Source: Glandiceps talaboti (lineage: Eukaryota; Hemichordata; Enteropneusta; Spengelidae). From it: 64,000 bases of DNA. Where the stretch lies: contig NC_135555.1 in assembly GCF_964340395.1 (NCBI RefSeq), positions 6,986,431-7,050,430 on the forward strand, written 5' to 3'. The notes below the pieces were generated by a model. The model did no database searches and was not told the DNA's origin. It was given only the letters and a program-made list of their open reading frames with translations. Made by a program: the position numbers and the translations under genes. This document shows positions 34,637 to 64,000 of the stretch, one piece after another. Each line of letters starts with the position of its first letter. The first letter of the stretch is position 1.

Positions 34637-36287
34637 GGTGTGAGATATGGTGCTAGGTCACTGGAAGTATTTTAATATGTTTACAATCATGTTTTTACAT
34701 TATATCGATCGTAGTGGTGTGACCGCTACAGTTTTCATCATGTTTTACGTCATACAAAATGTATATAAACGTTTGATGTCGCTCGTGTGAACGTTCGTTT
34801 AGGGGGAGTGGGGGGGGGGGGGGTTAAATTTGGCCTTAAAGAACCACGTTCGTTTGTTGCGCTTGCGCGACATTGTGCGATCGCCCGCGGCGTCTTTTGC
34901 ACACGTTTCTTCAGACAATATATAACATGCCATCGCCATCGCGATCGGTAACCTGTTAGCTGTGGCCCAAATACACAACACAGCTTAAATCACCGAACAA
35001 TTGATATATCTAAGTAAGAGTTGTAACATACGGGAGTCAACGGTCATGAATTGCAATCAGACGTCGATTGATTATCTTTTTGTATGCAAGGTTCAATAAG
35101 GTAAAGGACTTTGTGTGTTCATCGTGTTCGGCGACACTCACTTCGATCTGAGCGGTCGTGAGTATAGCGCGCATTCAGTAAAATGTACACGGTACAGTGC
35201 ATTCTAATAGGTTTATGTATGTATACATAATTAGTAATAAAAAGGTAAATAAATATTTCAGAGGGGTTTTCACGAATATGACAAAATATAACTCACGTCT
35301 GAATACAAACTGGTGGTGGCCCCTGTAGCAACTGTGAAAGTTTAATATTCTTGTACAACAGTACTGGTTCATCAAATCTCACCAAGGATTTTGAACCTTA
35401 CATTATCTCATATAAAATGGTTTAGAAGAGACAAGCAGGTTTGTAATAAAAACACACCTAATCCTCACCTATCAACCTGTGGTTATGGTGACTTGTATAT
35501 GATTAACATATACTGACATATTGCTTTGTATCAATTTAATATTGTAACGATGGTTTAAAATAGCTAGTTATTAAATCCCAGAGAATTTGACTTGCTTTTG
35601 GTCACTCTGTTATGTACCTTGGAGCTATCACGAGATAAAAGTCTGTGTTCCAGTAACTTGTACTCCATACATCATCTCTACATATGCTGATCCATATATT
35701 ATGTAACATGGTGAAAAATCTGGACGAATCCATGCAGCATACTAGTACGTTGAAATGCTAAAATACAGCACTATATAGAGGTCAAAACAAGGAAATAAAA
35801 GAAAGCTAAAATTGTACCGTAAAGTTAATCATGAATGACATGTACAAATTTATTACTAGACGCCAATCAAGCTAAATAACAAGCAATGGTTTTCAGTGAG
35901 AACAAAACATAATGCTCTTGCCTACAGCTTGCTCACACCATGGATCTATCATTAACATAAGACCAATAAAAGATCACCTGCTCGCACCAAGTTCCATAAC
36001 TTCCAAACAATTATTTATTATGATAATGGCATAAAAAGTCTAAATTATTACTCAACAGGCATACATGAAATTTTGCAAAATGGTATTACATACTCTTAAC
36101 TTTTAGAGCCAATACTTGTGAAGATATGAGAAAGAAAATACAAAAAATATACAAATTCAAGTGATTTAATAAGCACGGATACCACCAAACTTGCTACAAT
36201 GTGCACGTGCATAATTAAATTTACAATAGTGTCGGAAAAAATGTCTAGCCTGTCTACATCCAAATTTGTATATATACATACTTCTTC

Positions 36288-37820
36288 TTATGCTAAACCC
36301 TGATCAAAGAACTTACTGGGGTGATAAAAATAATAACATAGATTATTTTGGAATAGCATGTGAGTATTTTGTCTGTGTTCGTTTCTGTACTTCGTGTATT
36401 TTGTGCTTACATGGATATGTTCATTATCATGTCCGATCTCAACGTCTGAACAGAATGCACTCTGGGATTTTCCAAGAGCATCTAGCCAGAATTCAGTGTG
36501 TCCTCGGTTCTTTATACCGTCAGGATCGAAACCTATTTGCCTAATCACATCCGTCTTTCCAAGGAAGAAATTATAGAACCATTCTCCCCACAAACATTGT
36601 GGGTATTTGGAAACTGGGATGGAAACTGAACCATTAATACCAAGAATACACACACCTTCTTTGCCATAGGCAATATCAAATACTGCTGCACTGCTGGGGA
36701 ATCCTTGCACAGCAGATGCAACTATATCTATCTTCACATCCTGGTCTTCTAATTTCCTGATCATCCGCTCTAACTTCGTATCTTTAGTGAAAAACATATC
36801 ATCGTCAACATATAGGACATACTTTGTTCGTACTTGACTCAGTGCCAAGTTGCGACCAGCGAAATACCCTTCAAAGAATGGCATGGTATAGTGTTTAACG
36901 AAATTCCTTTTGATTATGGAGGGATTTTCTGAATCGTCGGCAACTATTATTTGTAATTCAGGATAAAAGGAATGAACGCTATCAATTAATCTGTGGACTG
37001 CTGAATAACGCTCAAAAGTTTTAGTGATGACGGTGACTTTATCTGCAACGCTACCTGAATGTGTGTCATAGAGATCGGGCAAGGGATCTCTTTTGATATG
37101 AATATTTATGAGCGCTGCAAAATTTAGGAATGATACTTCCAATCTCTCCCAGGAGTCTAAAATATACGTTGTACTATCGTACCAGACATTGTTTAGCACA
37201 GTATTTATGGATTCCGCTGTTGTTTCCCGTGATAACGTTATAAGGATTTCAGTTGTGCCATTACCACTCACTCCAATCGTTGATAAAAGTGCCATTTTAT
37301 CATCAAAGGTGTGGATGGAAAGTGTGCCGAGATTTCTAACAGATCTCAATGTTAACGTCAAATCAACGTGTTCGACGCCAACCAAGGCAAAGATTGCAGG
37401 TTCTATAGAAAGTCCAACAATATGTACTGTCTTCAGGCGTTCTACACTTATTCCGTCCCCAATATAATTCAAAGGTGACAGCCCTTTACACAAAGTCAAC
37501 GGTTTTCTTTCTTTTTCACGTTCCATCCACACGGCTTCCTGAACTCGACGATCGTAATCGTCCAGGTATTCTGTTTTGTTAGGTCTCATACAAGAACACA
37601 TCGGTTGTTGACTGAGTAGGTCACGCTGTAATAGCTTTTCCCTGTCTTCTAACCGGTCTTGTTGGTACCGTTCAAGTAGAGTTAGCTGCCAAAACCTAGA
37701 CGGACTCTGGAATTTGAATGTATTTACAATTGTAGGTGAAAGCATCGACAGTAATGCCATTGTGTATCCCAGGAGAAATACAATAAGATATAGTAAAACA
37801 GTTTTCGTCAACATCGCCAT
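36288..37820 (-). CDS. B4GALNT1-like: Intronless beta-1,4-N-acetylgalactosaminyltransferase, B4GALNT1-like (GT12)
   Basis: The gene is a single uninterrupted frame of 510 residues from ATG at 37820 to TAA at 36288–36290. It is predicted to be a type II Golgi enzyme transferring GalNAc from UDP-GalNAc to a glycolipid or glycan acceptor. The sequence shows a short cytoplasmic N-terminus, one signal anchor at about residues 6–28, a stem, and a catalytic domain from about residue 260. That domain begins VTVITKTFERYSAVHRLIDS and contains IIVADDSENP and the metal-binding YVLYVDDDMFF at about residue 340. Length and motif order match vertebrate B4GALNT1 (about 530 residues). Vertebrate B4GALNT1 has introns, so this copy may be a retrogene or reflect lineage intron loss. 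The acceptor sugar cannot be told from sequence. Confidence 0.9.
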   Translation of the reverse strand: MAMLTKTVLLYLIVFLLGYTMALLSMLSPTIVNTFKFQSPSRFWQLTLLERYQQDRLEDREKLLQRDLLSQQPMCSCMRPNKTEYLDDYDRRVQEAVWMEREKERKPLTLCKGLSPLNYIGDGISVERLKTVHIVGLSIEPAIFALVGVEHVDLTLTLRSVRNLGTLSIHTFDDKMALLSTIGVSGNGTTEILITLSRETTAESINTVLNNVWYDSTTYILDSWERLEVSFLNFAALINIHIKRDPLPDLYDTHSGSVADKVTVITKTFERYSAVHRLIDSVHSFYPELQIIVADDSENPSIIKRNFVKHYTMPFFEGYFAGRNLALSQVRTKYVLYVDDDMFFTKDTKLERMIRKLEDQDVKIDIVASAVQGFPSSAAVFDIAYGKEGVCILGINGSVSIPVSKYPQCLWGEWFYNFFLGKTDVIRQIGFDPDGIKNRGHTEFWLDALGKSQSAFCSDVEIGHDNEHIHVSTKYTKYRNEHRQNTHMLFQNNLCYYFYHPSKFFDQGLA

Positions 37821-38035
37821 CACTGAAAGTACAGCCTTTACCCGAATTCATCATACGAGTTTCATCGACAAGCTTAAATGTAACACAAAATAATGCATGC
37901 GCGCATGACACAGACCTTATATCATGATAATTCGCTTGTCCGTACGTCTGCCTAATACAGACAGCGTATATATACTGATTATAGTGAGGCACTCCTATAG
38001 GTTTATGCCTGTTATGGCGTCAGCTGTTTTTTTTT

Positions 38036-38037
38036 GG

Positions 38038-38083
<46 letters not shown>
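38036..38083 (+). repeat. TTG microsatellite
   Basis: There are about 15 TTG units, flanked by T-rich and G-rich runs. It produces a spurious poly-Gln frame on the minus strand. Confidence 0.95.
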
Positions 38084-38084
<1 letters not shown>

Positions 38085-38137
38085 CTTTTGTTTTTTTTGT
38101 TTTTTTGGGGGGGAGCAAACAAAAAATATTATCTTTC

Positions 38138-38440
38138 CGATAACCCGACCGAACATTTGTGTTTAAACATTTAAAACAAAAAGTTAGTAAATTCTTTGTA
38201 ATCTTGACCTTCATGCATACATGTCTGTTTTCTTTCCCACGCGATGTCTGTACCTAGTTCATCATCAAACTATCACAGAAGGGGTATTTTGACCGACATT
38301 TGTTTGTTTTTGATTCGAAGCAAAATAAAAACAAGTATAAATTAAAAAAGATAAAAATAAAATAAAATCCCTATCTACCTACCCGCCCTACTTTCTGAGG
38401 CCATGCTATAGGAAACAAACCCCAAAAAATTTCGTCTTAT
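38138..38440 (+). repeat. Dispersed repeat family B, copy 1
   Basis: It begins TTTCCGATAACCCGACCGAA and ends GAGGCCATGCTATAGGAAAC. The run TCTGTTTTCTTTCCC, TTCATCATCAAACTATCACA and GAAGGGGTATTTTGACCGAC is shared with 51565–51875. The ends of the two copies together suggest a terminal inverted repeat GTTTCCGATAAC. A TTG microsatellite precedes it (38036–38083). Confidence 0.75.
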
Positions 38441-38897
38441 CTAATGCATGACTGGTGAAATTATGGTATCATGTATTTTTTTCGTTTTATTTGCAGTTCA
38501 CATTGAGAAAACGTAAGGTACACAATTATTGTATGTATATCCCATCTATTGACAACAGCTGTGCGTGAATATTGTATCTACCAACTCATACCAGTAGGCC
38601 AAAAAAAATCATTTGCAAATGAAATATGTTGAATGTACGTTTCAAATTTCATATAATTTGGTACATACATTGATAACAACAATTTAAGAACATCTGTCCT
38701 GGTCTTATAAAGCTTGTTGATGTAGCAATCTTAATTATTCATTTGCATATAGTTAACGATTTTCGGTAATTAGGCAATAATAATAATAATAATTTATTCA
38801 GGAACAATAGGCCACCGGCCTTAATGTTTCAACATTACTACAAGAAAAAAAGAAATATCACTGGAGGACGCTATTATGTCTGGTTCACAATTACATT

Positions 38898-40361
38898 TTA
38901 CAAATAATGGTTAACAGTAACTTGAGCTCGTTTTTTCATGGCAACGAAAATAAACTTGGCAGTATTACGCAAAATAATCCTACTTGTCGTCTGCATGAGT
39001 TGTATAAATTTTTCATGAGTCGGAAAGACATAGAAGTATCTTGGAATATATTTCTCCCTCAAATCGGTGTATAAGGGACATATAAGACAAAAGTGAAACT
39101 CATCTTCTATGTTATTTGTTTCACAAAAAATACAGGATCTGTCTTGTCGATCGTTCCGTAAACAACGATCTGATTCAATACGCAAAGAATGACAAGAGAT
39201 CCTAAAACGACAAAAACTCTCTCTGTAACAATTATTATCTATAATGTTAAGATAAGGCTCTTGTCTAAATAACGTTTTAAATTTTCTGTACAGATCGAGT
39301 TTTGGGAAAAGAGATAACGAGCTTTGCCAGTCCTGTCTGTCTATGTCTTGACAGCGCTGTTTAAAAAAAGTAGCAAATAGTTCAGGGTTATCAACCCCTT
39401 GATTCAACCATGCTTCGCCCATACCAACAGAAAAAAGTAAATTTTTAACCCTATATGCCCAACACGCTTTCCCAAGTTCAGCTTCACGAAATTCAAAAAG
39501 ATAACACTTATGGGCTAATCTATCAACCGGCATTGACAAAAGACGGATCCAATATTTAATAATACGAACAAATCTGAGCGAACGCATAGTAAAGCGGCCT
39601 AATTCACCTCGAACAGCAAGATTTGATGCGTTATGGTACACTTTCAGAACAAAACGACAGAACTTGTTATGAACAATCTCTATTGCGTCGCCCTTGTCAA
39701 AACCCCATACTTCACTTCCATACATTAAAATGGGAGAAATCTTACAATCGAATATTTTAAAGGCAAGATCAATATCAGTAACATTAAATTTTGCAATCGC
39801 CCTCTTAACTCCAAATAAAGCTTTCGTTGCTTGGTTTGCAAGGTGACTTTGTGCCTTGGCCCACAGACCAGAACTCGAGAACATAATCCCAAGGTAATTA
39901 TAATTAGGGGCAGCATCTAGTTTTGTGCCATTAAAAAACCACTTTTCACAAGACTTAAGCCTACCACCATGTTTGAAGACGAGTACTTTTGTCTTAGCTA
40001 CATTGACCTTCAGATGCCATTTGTTTGCATACATGGACAAATTGTTTAGGAGACGCTGCAGACCAATTGGTGTGGCACTGTAAAGAGCTAGATCATCTGC
40101 AAATAATAGGTAAAACAATTTAATGGAGGCTATGTGAATTCCAGCAAATTCATGGTGCAACGTATCCCCTATGTCGTTAATGAACAGAGTAAATAATAGT
40201 GGCGACAAAATGCTCCCTTGTTGGACGCCAAGTTCACAACGAAAAAAGTCAGAAATACCAACAGGTGTACGAATACATGACTTAATATCAACATACATTG
40301 AGCGTAGAACTGAGAAAAGTTTTCCTTTCATCCCTACTTTAGCAAGTTTATAAAACAACAT
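38898..40361 (-). pseudogene. Retrotransposon ORF2, 3' part: RT palm/thumb and zinc knuckle
   Basis: This frame resumes the RT after the 2-bp slip with YKLAKVGMKGKLFSVLRSMY, GVQQGSILSPLLFTLFINDI and LFADDLALYSA (catalytic FADD). It ends with a knuckle around CIFC…HFCLIC and a C-terminus near VTVNHYL. About 485 residues are otherwise intact, so the insertion is fairly young. The protein is not made as one piece from this copy. Confidence 0.9.
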
Positions 40362-41742
40362 ATATAATGATTAACTCTGTCAAAGGCTTTCTCAAAATCT
40401 ACGAACGCACAATAAAGTTTGCCACAAAGAGAAAGATAACGATTGATAATAGAAGATAAAATATACACATTATCTATGGTAGAATAATTTTTCCTAAATC
40501 CGGCTTGTAATTCAACTATTGGGTAATACTGCTCAACCCACGCAAGCAATCTCTGATAAATGATATCGCTAAAGATTTTCGTTATGGTCGGCAAAAGGGT
40601 TATACCTCTATAATTATTTACGCAATCCTTGGACCCTTTTTTGTGAAGCGGAACAATCAAACCTTTCACCCACTGCCCGGGAAAAGACCCCGTAGAGAGA
40701 ATTTTGTTGAAGAGTACAAGAAGTAAAATTTTGAAATCCGTTGGAACATGTTTAAATATTTCTGGTGCAATTCCGTCATGACCTGGGGCCTTATTAACTT
40801 TTAAACGATTAATTGAACTGTCTAGTTCGTCACTAGTAATTTCATGGTCAAGGATGTCAGTGTCGACATCAAGGTCAAAATCAGAGTTACTATCTAACCC
40901 TTCTAAGAATTCTTTTACTTCTTCTAGAAATGAATCATTGATTGAAGAAGACTGAGCACCAGAATCAGAAAAAAGTTGTGAAAAAAAGTTAAACCAATCT
41001 TCTAGTTGGATATTCCTGGATGGCCCTGCAGCCTTAGTTTTTAACAAAGACCAAAACTCACTTGAGTTAGATTGCTTGGCGGCATTGAGCAGTTTACGCT
41101 TCTCCAGTTCTGTGAAATTCTTCTTCTTATCTCTAATAAGAGATTGATACGATCTACGGAAATCTAGATAGTTATTCAAACTAGCATGTGTCCTCTTATT
41201 ACGAAAATAATTAAGAGCTCGACGAACTTGTTTTTTCATAGCATGACACTCCTCATCAAACCAGGTGCTCTGTTTACGCTGTACATTATCTCTCGTTAGG
41301 AATTGTTTTCGTTTCATACACTCAGACGCATTGCATAACATTTCAGAAAGAACGTCAGCAGCTCTTGAAATACCATTAGAATCTAAATGAGCAAAGAAGT
41401 CATTTGATAAACTTTGAAACCGTTCCCCTGTCCAAAAGGAGTTAAACGTTTGAGCAAGACTGTCGTTCCAGATATATTTACAACTTTGATCTGAAGTTTG
41501 TGTAAACGTCTGAGGACTTTCTACACTTGGACCTGCTTTAAGAGAAAACGTAACAGGCATATGGTCTGATTCAGGTCTATCTGAAATGCTGAAGTCACGA
41601 AATAAGTGGAAATTATCAAAATATGCAAGCACATAATCGATAACACTGCAACCAGACTGTTTCATAAATGTAAAATGTCCAATACCATTATCTCTAAATA
41701 TTCTACCGTTTACTATTCTTAGTCCGGTATTCTTGCATAATT
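40334..41742 (-). pseudogene. Retrotransposon ORF2, 5' part: endonuclease C-terminus and RT fingers
   Basis: The open frame covers the end of the endonuclease (GSSVIDYVL-like GCSVIDYVLAYFDN, SDHMPVTF), a basic linker, and RT blocks LKVNKAPGHDGIAPEIFKH, GLIVPLHKKGSKDCVNNYRG and LYCAFVDFEKAFDRVNHY. It then runs out of frame at about 40355 because of an extra AT dinucleotide in TATATATG. No ATG at the left end is meaningful because the element is truncated. Confidence 0.88.
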
Positions 41743-42417
41743 ATCTTAGGTATGAAAATTCACATAGTTTGGTATCATTTATTTGCCAAATTAAGGGACA
41801 TATCATGTATCAATAGTTCATGACTTTGCATTTTAACAATGTGTAGGAAGAAAAATCTAAAGGCTTTGCCCTTATGGAAGGCATTCAGTTTACTATGGTT
41901 ATTACTCTAGTTTACAGAGAGGTCGCATGTAATCAAAATAAACCACATATTTTGTTCTTCTGCAAGCTGTCGTATGGGTTTGTATTACACTGGCCATCGT
42001 TATAGTATGTTTCACTCATTATTATGACACAGCATAGATTAATCAGAATAACCGTCTGCAGAAACATGACAATTTAGGGTATTATGGATTGAGATGTGAA
42101 AAGGCAATTTCAAAAAATTATCTTACAACAGACTATCGATGTTTGTATATGTTTATTTCAGTTCAACTATTAGCTATAGGATATGATAAAAACGATATAT
42201 AGAATAACCGTCTTTGTACCATAGTATAGCTTTAACTAGTGATTGACAGGAGATTAACTTTACCAGTAGCCAATAAGGATTGGCGAAAGATATGCCATTG
42301 AAGTGTCCATTATTTGACCAATAAAATAAGATTACTCTAAAAGGTGAGCCGGGCGATATGCTGAAAACCGGGAAAAATGTGATAATAAAATTAAAGATAT
42401 TAATACTTATAATGTTA

Positions 42418-42740
42418 GTTTTTATATAGCACTTTCACACTTTGTGCTCAAAGCGCTTTACAATTATTACCCCTTGCTCGGATCTATATCGGCACGATGG
42501 CCCTTTATACTTCCTCAACTCCCTGGAGAGCATACGTTACAGCATTTATAAGCGCACAGGATTAAAGCATTCACATTGCAACCTCTATCCTATCAGGACC
42601 AGCTGGGTTGACCACAGTCGTTGTTCAAATATTGCCCAAGAACTTTAGCCACTCAGAAACAAACGATAGTGATGGGTTTTGAACCTGCAACCTGCATATT
42701 CCAAGTCGGCCACTCTAACCATTCACTCAACATGACTCCT
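42418..42740 (-). mobile_element. tRNA-derived SINE, minus strand
   Basis: Read in reverse it has the B-box-like GCAGGTTCAAAACCC at about 42671–42688, an A-box region near 42715, and then the body seen at 32058 (TTGCAATGTGAATGCTTTAA, CTGTGCGCTTATAAATGC, AGGGAGTTGAGGAAGTATAA). It ends in the AAAGCGCTTTGAGCACAAAG-type tail region. Confidence 0.85.
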
Positions 42741-43682
42741 CCACATTCGAGGGAGAAAATCTCGTAACCTTTATTTACAACTTCCTCATGTCCGCCACAA
42801 CTGTCACACAAAGTACATACAATGACGATGCACAATCCTCTCCACAGCCGCCGTCTAAGTTTTTAAGCAAACATAATACCTAGACTCCAGTGATAAGGGG
42901 TCAATGTACTGTGCATATACGCACAGACAAGTAACACTTGTCTGTGGTATACGATCGAGAGTCGTTCAAATTTCATCCGTTATTACAAATACACAAAAGC
43001 TGACCAATTACAATGACTGCAAATTGAAATGAAATCGAACGTATCTGAACAATGTCTAAATCGAAGAGATGTCGTATGACCTGATAATAAATTTTCTAGT
43101 TTTAGCCACTTTTGTTTTAATATAGTCTACACTTTCAGTCACTAGGTTGATTGATTGTGTTGAGCAAGATTTTTACAGTTGCTCGAGAACAAATTTGAAT
43201 CTGATGCACTAGTAGTTTTAAGATGTTCATATCCTTTACAGGGGGTGCTACTCAATGTAGCCTATCCGCATCCCCGTAATGATGTATTCCATCCCCTTAA
43301 AAGGGTATTTTTTTTATCCTTACTCCATCCACGTACGTTGAAATGTTCTCCAGTCACGTAAATATACTCCAGATCCACGTTTTAAATTGTTTTCTTTTAA
43401 TCATTATAAAACAGGTTCAATGGCTTGCCTTGTGAAAAAAAGGAGTTAGCATTAAATTTCTGATAGCATACTCCATCCACTATACCATGTACGCCATCCG
43501 AAATTACCATGATGTCGGAAAATTGTGTTATCTTATTCTAAATTTATTTACAAAGGGACAAGGTAATGGAAGTTCAATGTCACTAAAACTTCTTTTGTCC
43601 TTGGCAAGTACTAGAACTCACTTTATCAACTGAGGAAAATGGATCAATTACAATTTTCTCCCAAATCATTGTAGTTAAAATA

Positions 43683-43840
43683 GATAGACAGACAAACAAA
43701 CAAACAAACACACGAATGGATGGATGGATGGATGAACGAAGGAATGTACGTACGTACGAACGAGCGAATGAATGAATGAATGTATGGATGGATGGACGAA
43801 CGAACGAACGAAGGAACGTACGAAGGAAGGAACAAAGGAA
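43683..43840 (+). repeat. Tetranucleotide microsatellite cluster
   Basis: Successive short arrays of CAAA, GATG, GTAC, GAAT, GATG and GAAC/GAAG follow each other over about 160 bp. They give long spurious minus-strand frames rich in Ser/Phe/Val/Arg. Confidence 0.85.
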
Positions 43841-45009
43841 TGAATAAGATTTGATGATCCAAGGCACTTGGGGGATACGTGGAGCAAATCGTTGGGGGGA
43901 GGGGGGGGGGCCACTGGGCCAAGAGCTCACCGTGTGACTGACGCTTGGTGGCGCGCGTTTTCAAACTCTGGCCTGGCCTGGATATGAGCTAGCTGAGCGA
44001 GATCACACGCCATAGAATTGTTATCCCGTCGAAGTAGATTTACCTCCAACAGGATCATAATAGATGTCGTTCGGTCGTCGTAAGCCATAGCCTCTTTTAC
44101 AGCACCGTCTCGTTATTTCGCAGCGTCGTGGAAGAAACAACAGCTCTGCTTTGCGAGAATGAATGTATCGTACATGTGTCTACATGTTCACATCTCTCGC
44201 ATTCAATCAAGCGCGCTTCCAAGTTCTTATACTTAGTGCATGAACATAGTGATATGGTGACTACGGTTTCGAAGTGTTCTGACACAGTGACAGTTCTGAT
44301 AGCTAGTCGGCTGATGATTCAGTGATTGCGTTGGGTACCGGTGGGAACGCCTGATTTGGGAGAATGGGATAATTGATAATTATTGGAACGCATGATAAGA
44401 CGACCTCACACGATCATGACATGCAGTTTGAACACGACACTTTCAAAATGAACTTCTCTCATCGCGAGTTCTCTAAGAACTAGCCCAGTGATACTACCGG
44501 TAGTAGTATATGTGCCACAAAGCATTTTACAACATACCAGCTGCAGTACTTAGAGTCATGACCAGTACGTAATACACCTCATGTCAGCTGATGTACATGT
44601 ACATGTATCGCCGGGTGTTTTGAAACAGAAAGTTTACAATCGTATAATTTGACCTAGCCTGCGCTTCCAACCAATCAGGTAACAGATACAACTTTCCTTG
44701 CAAATGTTGACCTCAAGGGCCCTTTGTTATCCCATCCATGATCAATCCAACTTCTCAGGTCGTAATTTTGTCGTTCTTCACTGACGACAGCAGCACCGAA
44801 GGCTTAGCTTTTCAGGTGTAGGTATATACGAAAAGATACCTGATGGCTTTTACGATTCCTAATAACGTATTTGCAATGATTTGACAAATAAGTAACAGTT
44901 TTAGCGAGTATAACCGTCTGGGACTAACCTACGTACAAGAGCTCTCGGCGACACCCACCCTAGTAATATTGTTGTCGTTTCTATTTCTGCGTTCGTTGTT
45001 GGTGGATTT

Positions 45010-63292
<18,283 letters not shown>

Positions 63293-63318
63293 GTAAGTTG
63301 AATGGAAATCTGGTACCT

Positions 63319-63996
63319 ATCATGATAGTAACATTTGGAATGGAAAGAATCAGAGCATTTGATATCACGGTGAACAGCCTGATGTTGCATCCCATTAAAA
63401 AACTCTTGTGGAGTATATTTGTTAGGGTTGATGATCATATCAGTAATTAAATGCTTATAAATAGACTCTTAGTTTATACCTATACATGTCATGTATCCAC
63501 AGAAGTAGAAATATGGATGCCAAATTGATATTTATATTATACTTTTCATTCATAAAACAACTTTCGTATGTTTTTCTTCTTGAAAAAAACAAACTGTGAA
63601 ACAACATGTACAAAGTCCATGTTACTCAATAAATTTGCAAAAAATTAAAATATGCATGTACAATAACTTCAGACACTTTCTAGTTCTTTGTAATTTATTG
63701 AGTTACAAACAATGACTTAATTGGGTATATGTTGTTTCCTATTGTTTTTTTCTATGGAAAGATGTATTAAAGTTGTTTTTTTAAAGAAAACCAATGTACT
63801 TATTCATATGACCACTTTTGATGTTTTCTAGGGATTCAGTAGCTAGCATATCTGTCGTGTCAGTCATGATAGTAACATTTGGAATGGAAAGAATCGGAGC
63901 ATTTGATATCACGGTGAACAGCCTGATGTTGCATCCCATTAAAAAACTCCACTTTTGATGTTTTCTAGGGATTCAGTAGCTAGCATATCTGTCATG
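63319..63996 (+). repeat. Nested duplication after SVEP1-like exon 11
   Basis: An 85-bp block starting CATGATAGTAACATTTGGAA at 63319 recurs at 63865 with one difference (AATCAGAG/AATCGGAG). A second block, CACTTTTGATGTTTTCTAGG … GCATATCTGTC, occurs at about 63813 and 63951. The pattern A … B A B suggests template switching or an assembly join at the window end. Confidence 0.85.
63580..63806. mobile_element. Palindromic MITE, copy 3 (partial)
   Basis: It has ACTCAATAAATTTGCAA, TTGTAATTTATTGAGTTACA, GGTATATGTTGTTTC and CATATGACCACT in the same order as the copies at 10884 and 26398. The left arm is incomplete and the right TTAA has decayed to TTTT. It lies after the last visible exon of the SVEP1-like gene. 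Confidence 0.65.
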
Positions 63997-64000
63997 TGTC

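Larger units (their letters stand above)
28480..36287. other. Intergenic region with no supportable gene
   Basis: No reading frame here has recognisable protein features or splice-linked modules. Contents: the 3' end of the receptor transcript, a CA repeat (29094–29119), a 100-bp tandem duplication (31037–31235), a SINE (32058–32415), the dispersed repeats at 32690–33030 and 34251–34636, and a CpG-richer stretch around 34690–35170 with a run of G at about 34809. Confidence 0.55.
38779..41742 (-). mobile_element. Non-LTR retrotransposon, 5'-truncated and frameshifted
   Basis: Read on the minus strand it begins inside an AP-endonuclease domain (CKNTGLRIVNGR … SDHMPVTFSL). It continues through a reverse transcriptase and a C-terminal cysteine zinc knuckle (CIFCETNNIEDEFHFCLICP), and ends in an AATAAA-like tail of TTA repeats at 38779–38802. 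An in-frame stop just upstream of CKNTG and loss of homology mark the 5' truncation near 41742. The endonuclease–RT–knuckle order is that of the Jockey/CR1/L2 kind; the exact clade is not resolved. The tail resembles other short tails scattered in the window. Confidence 0.9.
41743..45009. other. Region upstream of the SVEP1-like gene
   Basis: No gene was recognised. It holds the minus-strand SINE (42418–42740) and a tetranucleotide-rich stretch (43683–43840, GATG/GAAC/GTAC variants) followed by a G run. From about 43900 onwards there is a clearly higher CpG content, fitting the promoter and 5' UTR region of the gene starting at 45010. No convincing TATA box or initiator could be fixed. Confidence 0.5.

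Noticed and set aside
37108-37467. 119-codon forward frame
   Set aside because: It lies antisense to the intact glycosyltransferase gene and has no features of its own.
38020-38214. Poly-Gln protein on the minus strand
   Set aside because: It is translation of the TTG microsatellite; no homologous flanks or splice signals.
43583-43964. Long minus-strand frames rich in Ser, Phe, Val, Arg, His
   Set aside because: They are produced by the tetranucleotide microsatellite at 43683–43840.

Overview
The window is AT-rich animal nuclear DNA with introns, GT–AG splice sites, tRNA-derived SINEs, a non-LTR retrotransposon and many palindromic non-autonomous elements. The extracellular module repertoire (YWTD propellers, EGF, sushi, HYR, GCC2/ephrin-receptor-like, VWA) and the SVEP1-type gene point to a marine invertebrate, most likely a deuterostome. 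A hemichordate or echinoderm is plausible, but nothing read here fixes the species.

Layout. (1) 744–28479, + strand: one large receptor gene. I could place 24 exons, all joined in frame (4,959 nt, 1,652 codons plus stop). The 5' end with the signal peptide lies upstream of the window. The protein has three YWTD-propeller–EGF units of LRP5/6 type, then an EGF–GCC2–sushi–HYR–HYR–sushi–spacer–GCC2 block of the kind found near the N-terminus of SVEP1/polydom, then a transmembrane segment and a tyrosine-rich tail with an ITAM-like motif. (2) 28480–36287: intergenic DNA with no supportable gene, holding a SINE and dispersed repeats. (3) 36288–37820, – strand: an intronless type II Golgi glycosyltransferase of the B4GALNT1 (GT12) kind. 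(4) 38779–41742, – strand: a 5'-truncated, frameshifted non-LTR retrotransposon. (5) 41743–45009: a minus-strand SINE, microsatellites and the CpG-richer upstream region of the next gene. (6) 45010–63292 and beyond, + strand: the 5' part of a SVEP1-like gene with 11 exons (signal peptide, VWA, EGF, GCC2, three sushi, two HYR, sushi, spacer with furin site, GCC2). It runs off the right edge.

Main message. The two large + strand genes share the same ordered module block in the same exon layout, with phase-1 boundaries. One carries it behind a VWA domain, as in SVEP1. The other carries it behind LRP5/6-like propellers and ends in a membrane anchor and a potential Syk/SH2-docking tail. This looks like a lineage-specific chimeric receptor made by duplication and exon shuffling beside its SVEP1-like relative. 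Its ligand and signalling are unknown.

The introns are also informative. They hold a 25-unit, 19-bp minisatellite carrying 21 copies of the octamer ATGCAAAT, a degenerate minisatellite grown from the end of a HYR exon including its splice donor, several fold-back elements (three flanked by TTAA), and recent tandem duplications. All calls are by eye; no alignment or database search was run.
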